NCBI GenBank assembly: GCA_038496445.1
Contig: JALMLS010000310.1
Coordinates: 1 to 64,000 of the forward strand
From: Trichosphaerium sp. ATCC 40318
Lineage: Eukaryota > Discosea > Flabellinia > Trichosidae
Direction: 5' to 3'
Length of the DNA stretch: 64,000 nt
The notes under the pieces were generated by a model. That model was not told the DNA's origin, searched no databases, and worked only from the letters and a program-made list of their open reading frames with translations. The position numbers were made by a program, and so were the translations under genes. Shown piece after piece: positions 23,436 through 34,223 of the stretch. Each line of letters starts with the position of its first letter. The stretch's first letter is position 1.

Positions 23436-23605
23436 CAACACTGTTTACAATCAATCAACTTGCGAACAGAGTACTAAGAGTGCTTGTTACCACTTTGCTG
23501 TTTGTTTATCGTACCTTATTGATTCTCATAATAAACGCAATGGATAACCTGTAGAGTGTTAGTGAGTAAGTACTAGCAAAATAAAGGGAGGATTCATCAA
23601 TTGAT

Positions 23606-24610
23606 TTATTGAGTAGTCGGTTTTGATGCTTTTTTACTCCGCTTAAACGCAAAGAGTTTAGTGCGTATAAAATCATTGTCCAAGCTACAATGGACATTCT
23701 CCTTTACATCAACAACGCCTACAGGTATATCTTTGCAATCGAATCCATGTTCAGTCCCAAGTTCTAGTAGCTTTTGTAACGTCGTTTCTGATCGTACTTG
23801 AAAGCATAGCAAGAAAACAGCTTGTGGGTTTGTTTTAGAGAGAAATTCATCAACGACTTTCCAGAGTGGAATGATACTGTGTTCCCAAACGCTAAGAAGG
23901 TACTTAGGCGATACACAAGCGTAAAATATAGTAGTTTGAGATTTACATACAGCGAGTAGATGATGTCAGCACCGAGGATTAAATCGAATTCTGTGTGGCC
24001 CATAGCACGCAGTTTATCATTGTCTGTACCCCATTCTAGTTTACAAGATGTATGTGTTTTACCTTCAATCGCATTTTCTTCTGTGTTTTTTTCTAAGAGT
24101 CTCATGACTACAATAAAAAGTCAACGAAACTTACACCTCGAACCTTTTGTACCGATGTCTGACCCATCTGTTACTACCACGTAATCACTGTATTGCATTA
24201 ACAGTATTCCACAGAGTCCAGGGCCAGCTCCAAGCTCTAACACGCGTGTAGATGCCATATTTTGAAAATCAGGGCTGTTGGCTGTTATTTGTTGCGTCAA
24301 GTACTTGCAAAGCATGTCTGAGGAAGGCCACACTGTATTTGTTTAAAAAATATTAACAGGCGTTAAACACGCGCCTTCTTGCCCAGTTGTGCTCCAGTCA
24401 ACTAAAAATTGGTTAGAAAACAAGCTTATAACTATTACAACCTCCTGAATCATTTTGGTTCAATACTACTTTTTTATCGCCGTATTTGAATACCTTTTGC
24501 TCGTATCTACTACATTAGAACATAAAAAAACGAGTTAGCACGTACTGTTCTACAACGAACATAGAATCCATAACAGCGGTGTAATCATCATCATCGCTTG
24601 CGTCTGACAT
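23606..24610 (-). CDS. METTL21/methyltransferase-16 family protein methyltransferase
   Basis: Start MSDASDDDDYTAVMDSMF at 24610 (an earlier in-frame Met exists at 24700), then SRYEQKVFKYGDKKVVLNQN, VDWSTTGQEGACL, VWPSSDMLCKYLTQQI, RVLELGAGPGLCGILLMQYS (SAM motif I, E-x-G-x-G-x-G), VVVTDGSD, MRLLEKNTEENAI, EFDLILGADIIYS (the DxxY-like motif of this family), LWKVVDEFLSKTNPQAVFLL and the end SKKASKPTTQ. Introns are short, about 40-90 nt. Expected to methylate lysine on a protein substrate; which is not visible. Confidence 0.8.
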
Positions 24611-24889
24611 TATTATGGGCGCGTTTGACACCTCTAGACCAAATTCTATCGAAAAATTCAAACAGCTTTTTTGACTCGAAACAATATCTGTTCTAAACAT
24701 GTGTCGTCATCGCACTGGCTACTGCACTACTCTTTAAGCACGCAATGCTGCATAGAAATAAACAAAGGCAATAAGCACGGAATACCAGCAAATAAAACGA
24801 TTTGTACACATTTAACCCGCCTGCCACATTGACAATTGTAGAGTCACAATACTACATGCCTTCCTTTTTTAATTTGTTATTCTCTGTAG

Positions 24890-25300
24890 TTATCGCCCAT
24901 TTGGTAAACGTGACTCCTCGGCATCTCGGAGAATCGACAAAGTTTTGTTAAACTCTGGTATGGCGTACACAATTACAATCGTTGACACTTCAAATATAAT
25001 GGCAATTAGGGGAGTGAAGCGTGATAAGTTTCTAAATTAGTCAAAAAACAGGCTAAACACCTTAAGCTCTCCAAGGTTGCAAGGTGTCTGGTAAAACACA
25101 AATGAGCAACAAAACTACCAATAAAAAGTGGGTTCTACCACAAATAGAACTCAACCTTGTTTTAAAGGCGCAAGTAGGCCCTATGGGTACAATAGCGCGG
25201 TAATAACCTACAAACTAATTGTTTTGTAGAATCATCAACATTGCAAAGAGCATTATCAGTAGATAACACACATGAAACAGGGTACGTTAAGCGAAGCGTA
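24890..25300 (-). CDS. Small membrane protein, start unresolved
   Basis: Minus-strand exons: STDNALCNVDDSTKQLVCRL (Cys-rich), a hydrophobic block HFLLVVLLLICVLP and a last exon LSRFTPLIAIIFEVSTIVIV followed by YAIPEFNKTLSILRDAEESR and a stop at 24890. Two hydrophobic helices separated by a loop. Exon joins are tentative; no family recognised. Confidence 0.4.
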
Positions 25301-25317
25301 ACACGTCGTCTTTATAA

Positions 25318-25699
25318 AAAATGAAATTGCAACTCAAATAAAACTCGAAAAAAGCTCATTTTGGCTTTAGAATACTTCATACGCCCAACGGACAACACTG
25401 GAGAGATTCTTTTGAGTATTTCGACAAAAACAGTGACGGTTTCGTTTGCACAGAAGATGTTAGGAAGACAATGAAGGATCTAGGTGATCCTATGACAGCT
25501 GCTGATATAAAAGAAATATTTGACGAAGCAGATAAAGATGGTGACGGCAAGGTGCGCTTTATTTTTTCTTCAATTCTGTTTTATGCTGTGATAGCTTATG
25601 ATCGAGTAGCTTTGTTTTGATGAGTTCAAGAAATTTTGTCTTTCAACTGACCTGCTTTCGCCTCGAACACCCCGTGTTCCAACTGGAAAGTTGCGTTGA
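25318..25699 (+). CDS. EF-hand calcium-binding protein
   Basis: Exon with WRDSFEYFDKNSDGFVCTED (EF loop D-K-N-S-D-G-F), VRKTMKDLGDPMTAADIKEI and FDEADKDGDGK (second EF loop D-x-D-x-D-G), an intron of about 65 nt with GTGCGC donor, then LCFDEFKKFCLSTDLLSPRT to a stop at 25699. One canonical pair of EF hands of the calmodulin/centrin type. The first exon is not resolved: no in-frame ATG precedes the first exon shown. Confidence 0.7.
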
Positions 25700-25991
25700 T
25701 CAACACCAAAATTAGACATGTAGTGTCACTTCTATATGGCTCAATAAGAAAAGAAGATTGACATGATCATAAAAAAAAAACCAAAATTTTTCGAATGCTA
25801 TCTCATAATTCGAGCTGTAAATTAAGCTGTAATAATAAACCTAACCTAATGGAATGTATACAATATAGTCGCACAATAATACAATATCAATGTGTAACAA
25901 TACAAAGGAAGAAGAGCAGTATCCAGCGAAAAAAGTATCATTTATTTACAATTACACCTTATATTGTCAAGCTACTGGCATCACTTGGATT

Positions 25992-26500
25992 TCAAGGATT
26001 ATCGTCATCTTCATAACATGCCAACATAACATAGCCAACCATAAACAAGTTAACTACTATCACAGCACCAACGGATGCTACAGCTGAGTTCCATTCCTTT
26101 TCAATACCAACGAATGTGTCTTTAGTTTGTCAAGGTTAAAACGTGTAACAATTAAAAATATAGGTTAAAAAGGATACAGTCTTGGTAAAATAGAAGCGCA
26201 AAGACAAGTAGAGGGATTATAAACATTGCCGTTGAAACAAGTACTAATTTCGAGACTACACGCTTGTTTTTCGCCGCTCTACAATATTATTACGCGTACT
26301 AGGTGGTTTTCGTACTGTTCGGGTGTAATTATTACTGCTGGCTTCTTGAGTTTATCGTACTTATCATCCTTCTCTTCCTTACCATCTTTTTTAGCTGGAG
26401 GCGGTATTTTATCCTTTGCGATATTTCGCTTCATTTTTTCACAATGTTTTTTTGGGGTTTGGTTTAAGAACTCACTTAGTCGAGTTAAGTCAGTAGTCAC
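25992..26500 (-). CDS. VMA21-like V-ATPase assembly factor (tentative)
   Basis: Starts MTTDLTRLSEFLNQTPKK, has a highly charged segment (AKKDGKEEKDDKYDKLKKPA), an intron near 26280-26300, then helix KLVLVSTAMFIIPLLVFALL, and after another intron a second helix GAVIVVNLFMVGYVMLACY followed by an acidic tail ending EDDDNP. The two-helix hairpin, with MF-x2-P in the first helix, resembles VMA21. Size (about 130 residues) is somewhat large for VMA21. No ER-retrieval dilysine is visible at the end. Confidence 0.45.
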
Positions 26501-26673
26501 GTGCTACAAACCTTAGCATATTCTTTCTCGGGTAATAATTAATCACGTTAGCTGAGCATCGTCAGTCCCAAACGCGAGCAGACCGTGGATTGACTAAACA
26601 ATACTATCTCAATTTTTTTTTTCTCTCAAAGTCGGTGATTTAGAAAAGAAGGTCGCAATACGCTTGGAAAATA

Positions 26674-26910
26674 ATGTTTAATGCCGTTCGAGCTAGATAC
26701 ATCTTTGGGCGTAAAGTTGTTACCACAAACCGTGTCAAGACAAACCATACGCCTCCAATACCTTCGAAAATATCCTCACCCAAGCAACGAACTCACATAA
26801 GCTACAAACAATCTGTATGTCATTTCACCACTGCAAAACACGCCAACATTCGCATCAGAGCTTTATTATACCAACAAACTCTTCCCACAACGCATTTACA
26901 ATTTATTTAG
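26674..26910 (+). CDS. Possible upstream exon with basic presequence-like N-terminus
   Basis: ATG at 26674 opens MFNAVRARYIFGRKVVTTNR, basic and rich in Thr/Ser, without recognised domain. It may be the first exon of the MORN protein that begins about 100 bp downstream, but no clean splice join was found. Confidence 0.3.
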   Translation: MFNAVRARYIFGRKVVTTNRVKTNHTPPIPSKISSPKQRTHISYKQSVCHFTTAKHANIRIRALLYQQTLPTTHLQFI

Positions 26911-27009
26911 CCTTATACAATACAACCTCGCTTTTACTGTTCTACAAAAGCTACAAATGACGGTCACACGTTCAAAATCGGTGTTATTCCGTACACATAT
27001 TCAGGAGAA

Positions 27010-27831
27010 ATGAAGGACGGCAAAAAACACGGCGTGGGTAAAGCCACATGTCCAAAGGCTCCAACGTTTGAGGGAAGATGGGAAAACGACGCTTTCATAC
27101 CAACTGATGGAGTTATGACGTTTCCAAATGGTGCTGAGTACATTGGAACACTTACTGATAAATACCAGTTTCTAAAGGGTATATGGAGTATTGGTCCATT
27201 AACGTGGGAAGGTGAATGGGATGGTAAAATGTTTAACGGAGTTGCAACGAATACTTTATCAAAAACAGAAAAAAAAGGTACCTTCGAGAACGGTAAACTT
27301 AAGTCAGGTCATTTGAAGGAGAAGGGTGTTTTATACAAAGGAGAGTTTGATAAAGAAGAAAAACTAGTATTAGGTACTGTTGATGATGGTAAGACTATTA
27401 AATCAGGTGACTGGGAGGAAGGAAAGTTAACAAATGGAAAAATTATATTCCAAAATGGTGAGATTTATGAAGGGAATTTAAAAGATGATATGTACCATGG
27501 AGAAGGTATATTAACTGATTCAACAAAAGATGTTGTATTTGATGGACATTGGGTAGAGGGTGTATTTACTGGAAAAGGTGAAAGAAGGCTTCAAAATGGT
27601 ACTCTGTATAAAGGTACTTTTGAAGATGGAGACTTACATGGTTATGGAGTTATGGAAACTCCTGATGGTGTTAGTTATGACGGTGAGTGGGTTAATGGTT
27701 CTATGGAAGGTTATGGTGTAGGTAAGATGCCTAACGGTGTTGTGTATGATGGTATGTGGAAGGATTGCCAGTTTGTTAGAGGTAAGACAATAGATGAAAA
27801 TGGAGTTGAACATTTCGCAGAAAATAAATAA
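27010..27831 (+). CDS. MORN-repeat protein
   Basis: At least eight MORN-type units: YSGEMKDGKKHGVGKATCPK (the reading frame extends about 60 bp upstream of the Met at 27010 as FKIGVIPYTYSGEM), FEGRWEND, YIGTL, WEGEWDGKMFNGVATN, YEGNLKDDMYHGEGILT, FDGHWVEGVFTGKGERRLQN, YKGTFEDGDLHGYGVMETPD, YDGEWVNGSMEGYGVGKMPN and YDGMWKDCQF. Single exon over 820 bp. MORN proteins often act as membrane-associated scaffolds. Convergent with EHD. Codon use looks like the neighbours. Confidence 0.75.
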   Translation: MKDGKKHGVGKATCPKAPTFEGRWENDAFIPTDGVMTFPNGAEYIGTLTDKYQFLKGIWSIGPLTWEGEWDGKMFNGVATNTLSKTEKKGTFENGKLKSGHLKEKGVLYKGEFDKEEKLVLGTVDDGKTIKSGDWEEGKLTNGKIIFQNGEIYEGNLKDDMYHGEGILTDSTKDVVFDGHWVEGVFTGKGERRLQNGTLYKGTFEDGDLHGYGVMETPDGVSYDGEWVNGSMEGYGVGKMPNGVVYDGMWKDCQFVRGKTIDENGVEHFAENK

Positions 27832-28035
27832 TAGTATCGCAAGTTAATAATCTGTCATATCAATATTACAAGTACTTCTCACTTTTTTTTGAAATCATGT
27901 GTTAACATCCAAAGCAAGGGTTATGCGGCAAATCAAAAGTAAAGCATTGCTGATGCCTTTTGTATGTTGTACAAAACCGATTTCTTCACAATGTGTCTTT
28001 TTATTAAGTACAGATAGAAATTTGTTTAAACCATT

Positions 28036-30492
28036 TTATCGCTTTGATGGAGGTATAAGTTTAAGTGGTAGAACTGTTGGTAATGGTTTGCCCTTTTTAG
28101 CTCTATAACATAAGAACAAAGCTAAAATAAATTCATCAAGATCTAATGAACCATCTAAAACAAAGTAAGAATTGCATTAAAAAAATATCTAAGAAAAAAA
28201 CAGGAAAAACACAAAGTACTATCAGCTAAACGCTTACCTTTGTCGATATCTGATAACGTCCATATTTGTCTAAGGAGCTCCTTCTTTACTCCAGTTTCAA
28301 GTAGAGGTTTTCTAGCAAGAGAACCAAGAATCTAAGAGTTCTCAGTACACCAAAAAAACAAAAAAACCCAAACGCAAATGATGTAAAACTATACGTACCT
28401 TTCCGCCTTGTTCTAACTTTGAAAAGGCTTTAGTATATTTATTTCTCTGATCTATAGAGATTGACCATTCAGCTTGACCTTCGGCAAATGGGTTTGTTTC
28501 TTCATGAACTTGTTTAGAAACTGACTTTAGCAACATAGGAAGCTCTTGTCCTAAGGCTTTATCGATACCTATAAAACAAAAAAACCCGTTAGTATCATCA
28601 CTAGATAGTGTAATTTGGATTTAAAAAGAGAAAGCAAAAAAGGCCAAAGCAGTCAAAGGAATAAATAAAAAATTTTGCGAGTTTGTGACATCAACATGTA
28701 TAAAAAAAATACTTACCAGCAACTAGCTTAGCATCAAACAATTGAAATTTGTCAAATTTGTAGTCCACAAGCAATTTTTGAAACTTTTTTAAAGGTGGAA
28801 AATCGCCTGGAGGTAACTTATAAGCACGTGTAATATCCTAAAAGTAATCAATCGACAAATCTACAGAAAAAAAAACACAAAACAGCCCAAATTTTTTGTT
28901 AAAAACACGCACTCTGAACTGTTGTTCCATAGTTTGAATCAGTTTTTGTTGCTTCTTTTCCTTACCAAACATTGCTAGATATAAAACGTCATTATAACAA
29001 AAGAGATAACTTAGCTTCAAAAGACAATGGACGCACGCATTTGTTTTTTTAAGTGTCCAACAATTATTGAGTGTACTTTAACTTGTCGTGCACGTTTTAC
29101 TATTTCATTCACTTTACGTGTAGCAGAATTAAAAGGTAGGTCTTTAAGATCTTTAATTAGATCCTACTATGTCTTTAGTTCTCAGATAAAAAAACAAACA
29201 AAAAAAAACAAAAAAAAAGACACACCGTTTGTTCTGCTTCAAATAGCTCACTAAAAGCCGCATTCTTGAATTCTTTTCTCCAAAAAGATCCAATATATAC
29301 ACGTAATACTTCTGGGTTGCTTACAACCTTACCAAGTGACCACATAAGAGCGCCATAACTAAAAAGAAAATTAGAGATTCCATAGCTCAAAAAAAAAACA
29401 AGTTTGACCTACACACGCATGAGTTGCTGAACGTTTACAGAATCAGCTTTGTTCAATACAACGCGTATCTTATCATCATGTCCTTACGATATAATAAGTA
29501 AAAATGGAAATAAAAAAAAGTGTCAAAATGTGACACATTGCAAAATTAATAATAACTCTTGTCCAATGCCTTGTTTACCTTTTAAGATATTTATTGTGCG
29601 CCTGAATTCATCTGAAATATCAAGTTTGTGCGCATCAAAGAGTAATAAAATAATATCCGCCTATGTAATTGTTAAAGGGTTGTTCTCAAACAACAGAGCT
29701 GACAAGAGATTTAATTTCTTGGGTTTTTTTTGAAAGAAAATTTGACACCATTTCAAACGTACTCTTCCAGCAAACCACTCAACAACCCCTTCAAAGTCAT
29801 ACTGGCGTCCTATTCTCTGTTTTGCACCAGATAACACACCAGGTGTATCGATAAATGTAACGTGCTCTAGAATAGGAGCTGTACACTCTGCAGCCTAATC
29901 AAAGCCGTTAACAGGACGCACAACGTTAACATCTCTTTAGTTTACCTCAAATCGGGAAAGAAAGTTACCACCAAAGCGATTTAATGCATGAAATGGTTTA
30001 GAATCGTCAACAGCGAGCGCATTACCAGGTATTACTCTAAAAACTCCGCATTGGTAATTGTGGCTCGTGTTTAAGCTTACCTGTCCTCATCACCCTTCAT
30101 TACAGCGACAAATCTATCTGTTGTTGGTTCTGGTCCAATACGTTGTCCAGGGAACGATCTAAAGGCAATCAGACGTATATCTCGTTCTTTACGCACTTCC
30201 CGAGCAAATACTCAATAAACGACGTTTTACCAACTGAATATTGGCCTAATAACAACACCATGGGTTTTGCTTCAATGTCGCAGTGGCGCAACGCCTAATT
30301 TTAAAATGAATTGCACAATTCGTGATAACGTTCCGCAGTGTATCTTAAAACGCGTACCGGACTATGAAAGTCCTCATACTTGAACTTTTGTTCAACAGGT
30401 TTGATTCTCTTGTCATAAATACGTTTAATACCATCAATGACTTGTGCAAAGTTACTAGGAGCCGCCGCTACGTCTACATCAAACGGATCCAT
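28036..30492 (-). CDS. EHD1: EHD-family dynamin-like ATPase
   Basis: Membrane-remodelling ATPase of endocytic recycling. Start [20 protein letters not shown] with [13 protein letters not shown] at 30492. P-loop [17 protein letters not shown], then [39 protein letters not shown] with [22 protein letters not shown] (switch II DTPG), [46 protein letters not shown] with [14 protein letters not shown]. The helical part follows, then the C-terminal EH domain ([45 protein letters not shown]) and the conserved end P[13 protein letters not shown]. About twelve introns of 40-110 nt. All diagnostic elements are present. Confidence 0.9.
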
Positions 30493-30616
30493 TACGCCAA
30501 CAATAGATTCTGACGTTTTTGAATGTTGTCTGTTTGTATTTGACTGTAGTTTGACTATAATTCATTACTAGCGTTTCAAAGTTTCATATCAGTATGCAAC
30601 ATAGCAGTAGTTTGAA

Positions 30617-31302
30617 ATGAGTGTTGTGGTAGACGTTTTAATTCAGCAGGTTCCGATTTGGTTATTTTGCAGATCCGCTACTCCTTTCCAAGGCTGCTAA
30701 TATTTATGGTCAACGTATGGCGTATGTATCAATGCATTTTGCGTGTAACAAGAAGCGAATAAGTTCTTTCGAAGTTTACAACTTGCCCTAATTCGAAAGA
30801 AGTTAACCTCAGTAGTCAATACCACGATGATCTGCCTATTCTCAATTTTAGTAACTCGAGAATAAACCAAAGTCCTGATAAGGACGCCCAGAGATGATTT
30901 ACAACGAAGGTAAGGTGGGTTTGCGTTTGTGGAAACAGTCTCAACATGTTTTTCCTTTCTTGATCGTAATAGGTGAATATCTAAGGTCGCTACACCAAAA
31001 CTGAACCATCGTAACTATTTTGATCCACATCTAGAAGTGTTAAAGTTAGCAAGTCGTAGTTTTAGGTAAGTCAAACATGCCTGTTCTTCTAGACGTTGTA
31101 GAGGTATTACGACAGCATCAACAATGCCACAAATACAGCAAAACGCATACATCACTCCGTAGATATCACCACGTGTGGAATCACGTGGGTTTGTACTCTT
31201 TTTAGGTTGTTAAAATATTCCAAGCTGACAAATGAGTATTATCGCCATGAAAAACTAGGAAATACCTGGGCTGCACAGTATGTATTCGTTACGGATGATT
31301 GA
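30617..31302 (+). CDS. Hypothetical multi-exon protein
   Basis: Exons inferred: FGYFADPLLLSKAANIYGQR (about 30660-30723), SSQYHDDLPILNFSNSRINQ with SPDKDAQR (about 30808-30895), PKLNHRNYFDPHLEVLKLAS with RSFR (about 30991-31060), and YYDSINNATNTAKRIHHSVD through KYSKLTNEYYRHEKLGNTWA ending YVFVTDD at 31302. Splice joins are plausible but not all phases were verified. ATG at 30617 is the nearest start. No family recognised. Confidence 0.45.
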
Positions 31303-31427
31303 GTGCTATCAACAGCGGTTGTCTCGAAACACAGAAATTATTAGCGTGTGAACTTGACGTATGCCCATATGGCTTTCAACAAGCTCAATGGAGCTAAGAG
31401 AGATCAGTCGTATTACTTTGAATCCCA

Positions 31428-32192
31428 ATGGCTTTAACAACTAATGGAGAAGATCGTATAGTCGTACTGATTGATGCAGATAACGCACAATTAAGTAAAT
31501 TAAAGTACATTCTTGAGGAACTTTCGAGATATGGTAATATCCTTGTTAAACGTGCTTATGGCGACTGGTCTCATACTAGCCTCAAGAATTGGCCGCAAGC
31601 TCTTAACGAACTAGTAATTCAACCAATGCAACAGTTTGCATACACTAAAAAGAAGAACGCTACGGACATTTCAATGATAATTGAAGCGATGGATTTTTTA
31701 TACGAAAAAAAATTCGAACTGTTTGCTTTAGTTTCATCCGATAGTGACTTTACAGCTCTTGCTATACGTCTAACACGTGAAGAGATAAAGGTGTTTGGAT
31801 TCGGAGAGAAGAAAACACCTGTATCTTTTTGTAACGCATGTGGGACATTCATCTACACGGAGAACTTGGGTCCTATAGGAGGAAAAGTAGCAAATGTTGA
31901 AAAAGTCGAAAACTTCATTCCTGTCCTTGAACGTGTTTGGGAAGATAAACAAGATCAGTTCGAATCAGGATGGGTTAATATTGCAGGTCTTGGTATTCTT
32001 ATTTTAAGGTTAAAGCCTGATTATGTTCCGAGGAATTATGGATGTAAAAAGCTTCCTGAAATTTTATCAAAGTTATCCAATTACTTTATTTGTATAAAGT
32101 ATAAGGGTAAAGGTACTGTTAAGATTATAGTGTATAAACTTCTTAGTCAATATGTAAAAGGAGAAGAGAGTTGCTTCGATATTGTTAAATGA
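31428..32192 (+). CDS. NYN (LabA/PIN-like) nuclease domain with OST-HTH/LOTUS domain
   Basis: Intronless. N-terminal NYN domain: VVLIDADNAQLSKLKYILEE (Asp motif I), ILVKRAYGDWSH, LNELVIQPMQQFAY, NATDISMIIEAMDFL (motif II Asp), FALVSSDSDFTALAIRLTRE (motif III SSDSDF with two Asp), VFGFGEKKTP. These are the acidic residues of PIN-type nucleases. From about residue 175, DQFESGWVNIAGLGILILRL and NYGCKKLPEILSKLSNYF are an OST-HTH/LOTUS winged helix. The NYN-LOTUS combination is typical of bacterial LabA-like proteins and of meiosis regulators in eukaryotes; an RNA-related role is likely. Confidence 0.82.
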   Translation: MALTTNGEDRIVVLIDADNAQLSKLKYILEELSRYGNILVKRAYGDWSHTSLKNWPQALNELVIQPMQQFAYTKKKNATDISMIIEAMDFLYEKKFELFALVSSDSDFTALAIRLTREEIKVFGFGEKKTPVSFCNACGTFIYTENLGPIGGKVANVEKVENFIPVLERVWEDKQDQFESGWVNIAGLGILILRLKPDYVPRNYGCKKLPEILSKLSNYFICIKYKGKGTVKIIVYKLLSQYVKGEESCFDIVK

Positions 32193-32541
32193 TAGATGAA
32201 TAGAACTTTAATTTAGAGATTTTTTTTTTGTATTTTGTTATAAATTCCTCTCACGGTGTGTGTACAAGATTTATTTTAAAGATGTTCCCACCAACTCGTT
32301 TAACTATCTACAGTGACGATTTAATATTTTCCAGTTTAGATGCCGTAGACGTATTGGTAAAACTGATACGGTATAATCACGGCAAACTTGTTAACAAAGT
32401 ACCGTTATGAGTATTTATTTTCCATATTAGGTATTAATTATTTTGACAATTGATTCAACTCTTCATTCGTAATACTATACTTTGGCGGAACTACAAAATT
32501 ACAAAGGGCATAATAAAATAGTTTATTTTTATTTTACGTGT
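32193..32541. other. Intergenic interval with weak exon candidates
   Basis: Contains a 42-codon plus-strand ORF at 32282-32410 (MFPPTRLTIYSDDLIFSSLD) and, on the minus strand at about 32445-32500, a possible terminal exon VPPKYSITNEELNQLSK. Neither could be attached to a gene with a clean splice phase. Confidence 0.25.
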
Positions 32542-33577
32542 TTACAATCCAAGTGTGCTGACATACCATGGCAAGATTTCTCTTGCTTTGGCTTCCTCGA
32601 CGCTGAGTGTGATAGCATTCTTTTTACAATAAGAAGGTACAGTGAATTTCTAAAAAAGCGATGAGAACAAGGAAGTTGTGGTTAAGGTTCTTGTGGTTAA
32701 GTTGTTCTTGGTTTTCAAGGCGAAAACTCTTACCTGATCAAGTTTATCAATGTTTTCTTTACCGACCTTCCAGAATGCATAGTGTATCTTAGATTTTGGT
32801 AATGGTAAATCAAGGTATACAGGACGACCTGAAGATACGGATTCATAGTAAACATGCTTTAATTTTTCCCATACTAGAAACAAAGTGAGCTTCATTTTTT
32901 TTTCATTTTTTTTAAACATACCGTTGCAGCAAACGTCATCTTGTATTCTTGTGCCAAGGTATTCAGCGCCACGGAGCCAAGTTGGAACTGGTGGTAGAAA
33001 CCCAATAGGTATGACAGCACAATCTTGTTGATCAGCACGGAAGTAGTAGAGCTAAACGTATGTCAACGTTTAAAAAAATCTGCAAAAAAAAAGATCATAC
33101 TATTTCTCCTATATGAAGAGTGGTTACAGCTTGTCCGAAAGAGTTATCATACATATCTCCTGGGAATACAGAGCTAGGACCAAGGTGGTCCATACGAAGG
33201 CCGTTAATATCAGCATGATTCCTAGAGAATAAAGAAATCAATATTCAAGCACGTCTTAAAGAAGATTGATCGTTATTTGCAAGCAAATTAGATGCGGTGT
33301 CTTTTACGCACCAGAATGATTGAGCACATTCCATCACCTCAGAGCTGTTTGTTGTCCATGTAAACGATCTAGCTGTGTAATAAACATTTGGAAATACAGG
33401 AGCTTCAGTTGGGACTGGGTCGGGTTTGGTACATTCATAAGTGGGTGTTGCAATTATAAACGAAATACACAAAACAAGAGCAGTAGCTAAAATGGCCTAT
33501 TATATTTTAGTACTTATTAGTACGCGTATGGGTTACGGGTTAGCGTATAGATTAGGTATACGTACGTGTCGCAACAT
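32542..33577 (-). CDS. Secreted protein, ependymin-related-like (tentative)
   Basis: Signal peptide split by an intron: MLRH at 33577-33566, then AILATALVLCISFIIATPTY. Then PDPVPTEAPVFPNVYYTARS with TWTTNSSEVMECAQSFW, HADINGLRMDHLGPSSVFPG, FGQAVTTLHIGEI, YYFRADQQDCAVIPIGFLPP, VPTWLRGAEYLGTRIQDDVC, YLDLPLPKSKIHYAFWKVGK, ENIDKLDQ and KFTVPSYCKKNA. The Cys spacing, the P-x-W-x2-GA-x-YLG core and the late F-x-VPSYC motif are like ependymin-related secreted glycoproteins, but this is pattern similarity only. Six exons. The C-terminal end after REILPW is uncertain. Confidence 0.5.
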
Positions 33578-33809
33578 GGAGAATCTTTTTGGTAAATAAA
33601 ACAGCTTGAAACGGAGAAATAGTTTAAGTTACAGAATAGGGCATTCTATTATGCGAAAACTGGTTAAAATTTCGGAATACAGTTCTGTTGGGGTTTAGAA
33701 ATCCCTGGGATCTATTAGTTTACCGACTGAAGCGCATAAATGATGTATTGATTCACAATGCTTGTGATCGCTAACAACGAATTCTACACTTCACGGACTT
33801 TCTTTTAGC

Positions 33810-34170
33810 TTAAGCTTTACCATCGTTGTCTCCAGTGTAACTGGCATCATGTTCACAAGGAGCTACTGGCATTAGGATGTCAGTTTGGCCATCATCAGTG
33901 TAGCTTCTTTATTGTACCAGCATTGAAGAAAATTAGCAACAACTGCGGGTGTTGAAATAATAAAGTGCGGTTTTTTAAAACGTACCACAAGTCTTCACAA
34001 AAGAGATTGAGAAATATTCCGCTAGCATCCTTCTCTACGTTGTAACAGTAAAGGAACTAATTTGCCTACATTCACGTGATATGGTACTCCGTGTTGTACC
34101 TAAAGTTCTAAACCCACTTGGTTATACAAGCCGTATGGCATCAATGCCTCACATTTATCTACGCTATTTT
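33810..34170 (-). CDS. Small protein, poorly resolved
   Basis: Fragments on the minus strand: MPYGLYNQVGLEL (about 34140), HGVPYHVNVGKLVPLLLQR, KDASGIFLNLFCEDL, VVANFLQCWYNK and, after one missing A near 33908, SYTDDGQTDILMPVAPCEHD with ASYTGDNDGKA and a stop at 33810. Exon order is consistent, phases are not all consistent. The Cys, Trp and acidic tail suggest a secreted protein; not recognised. Confidence 0.3.
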
Positions 34171-34223
34171 ATTTCATTTTATTTATTTTATCTTACAAGC
34201 ACGTGATAAATGATCTTCTCCTA

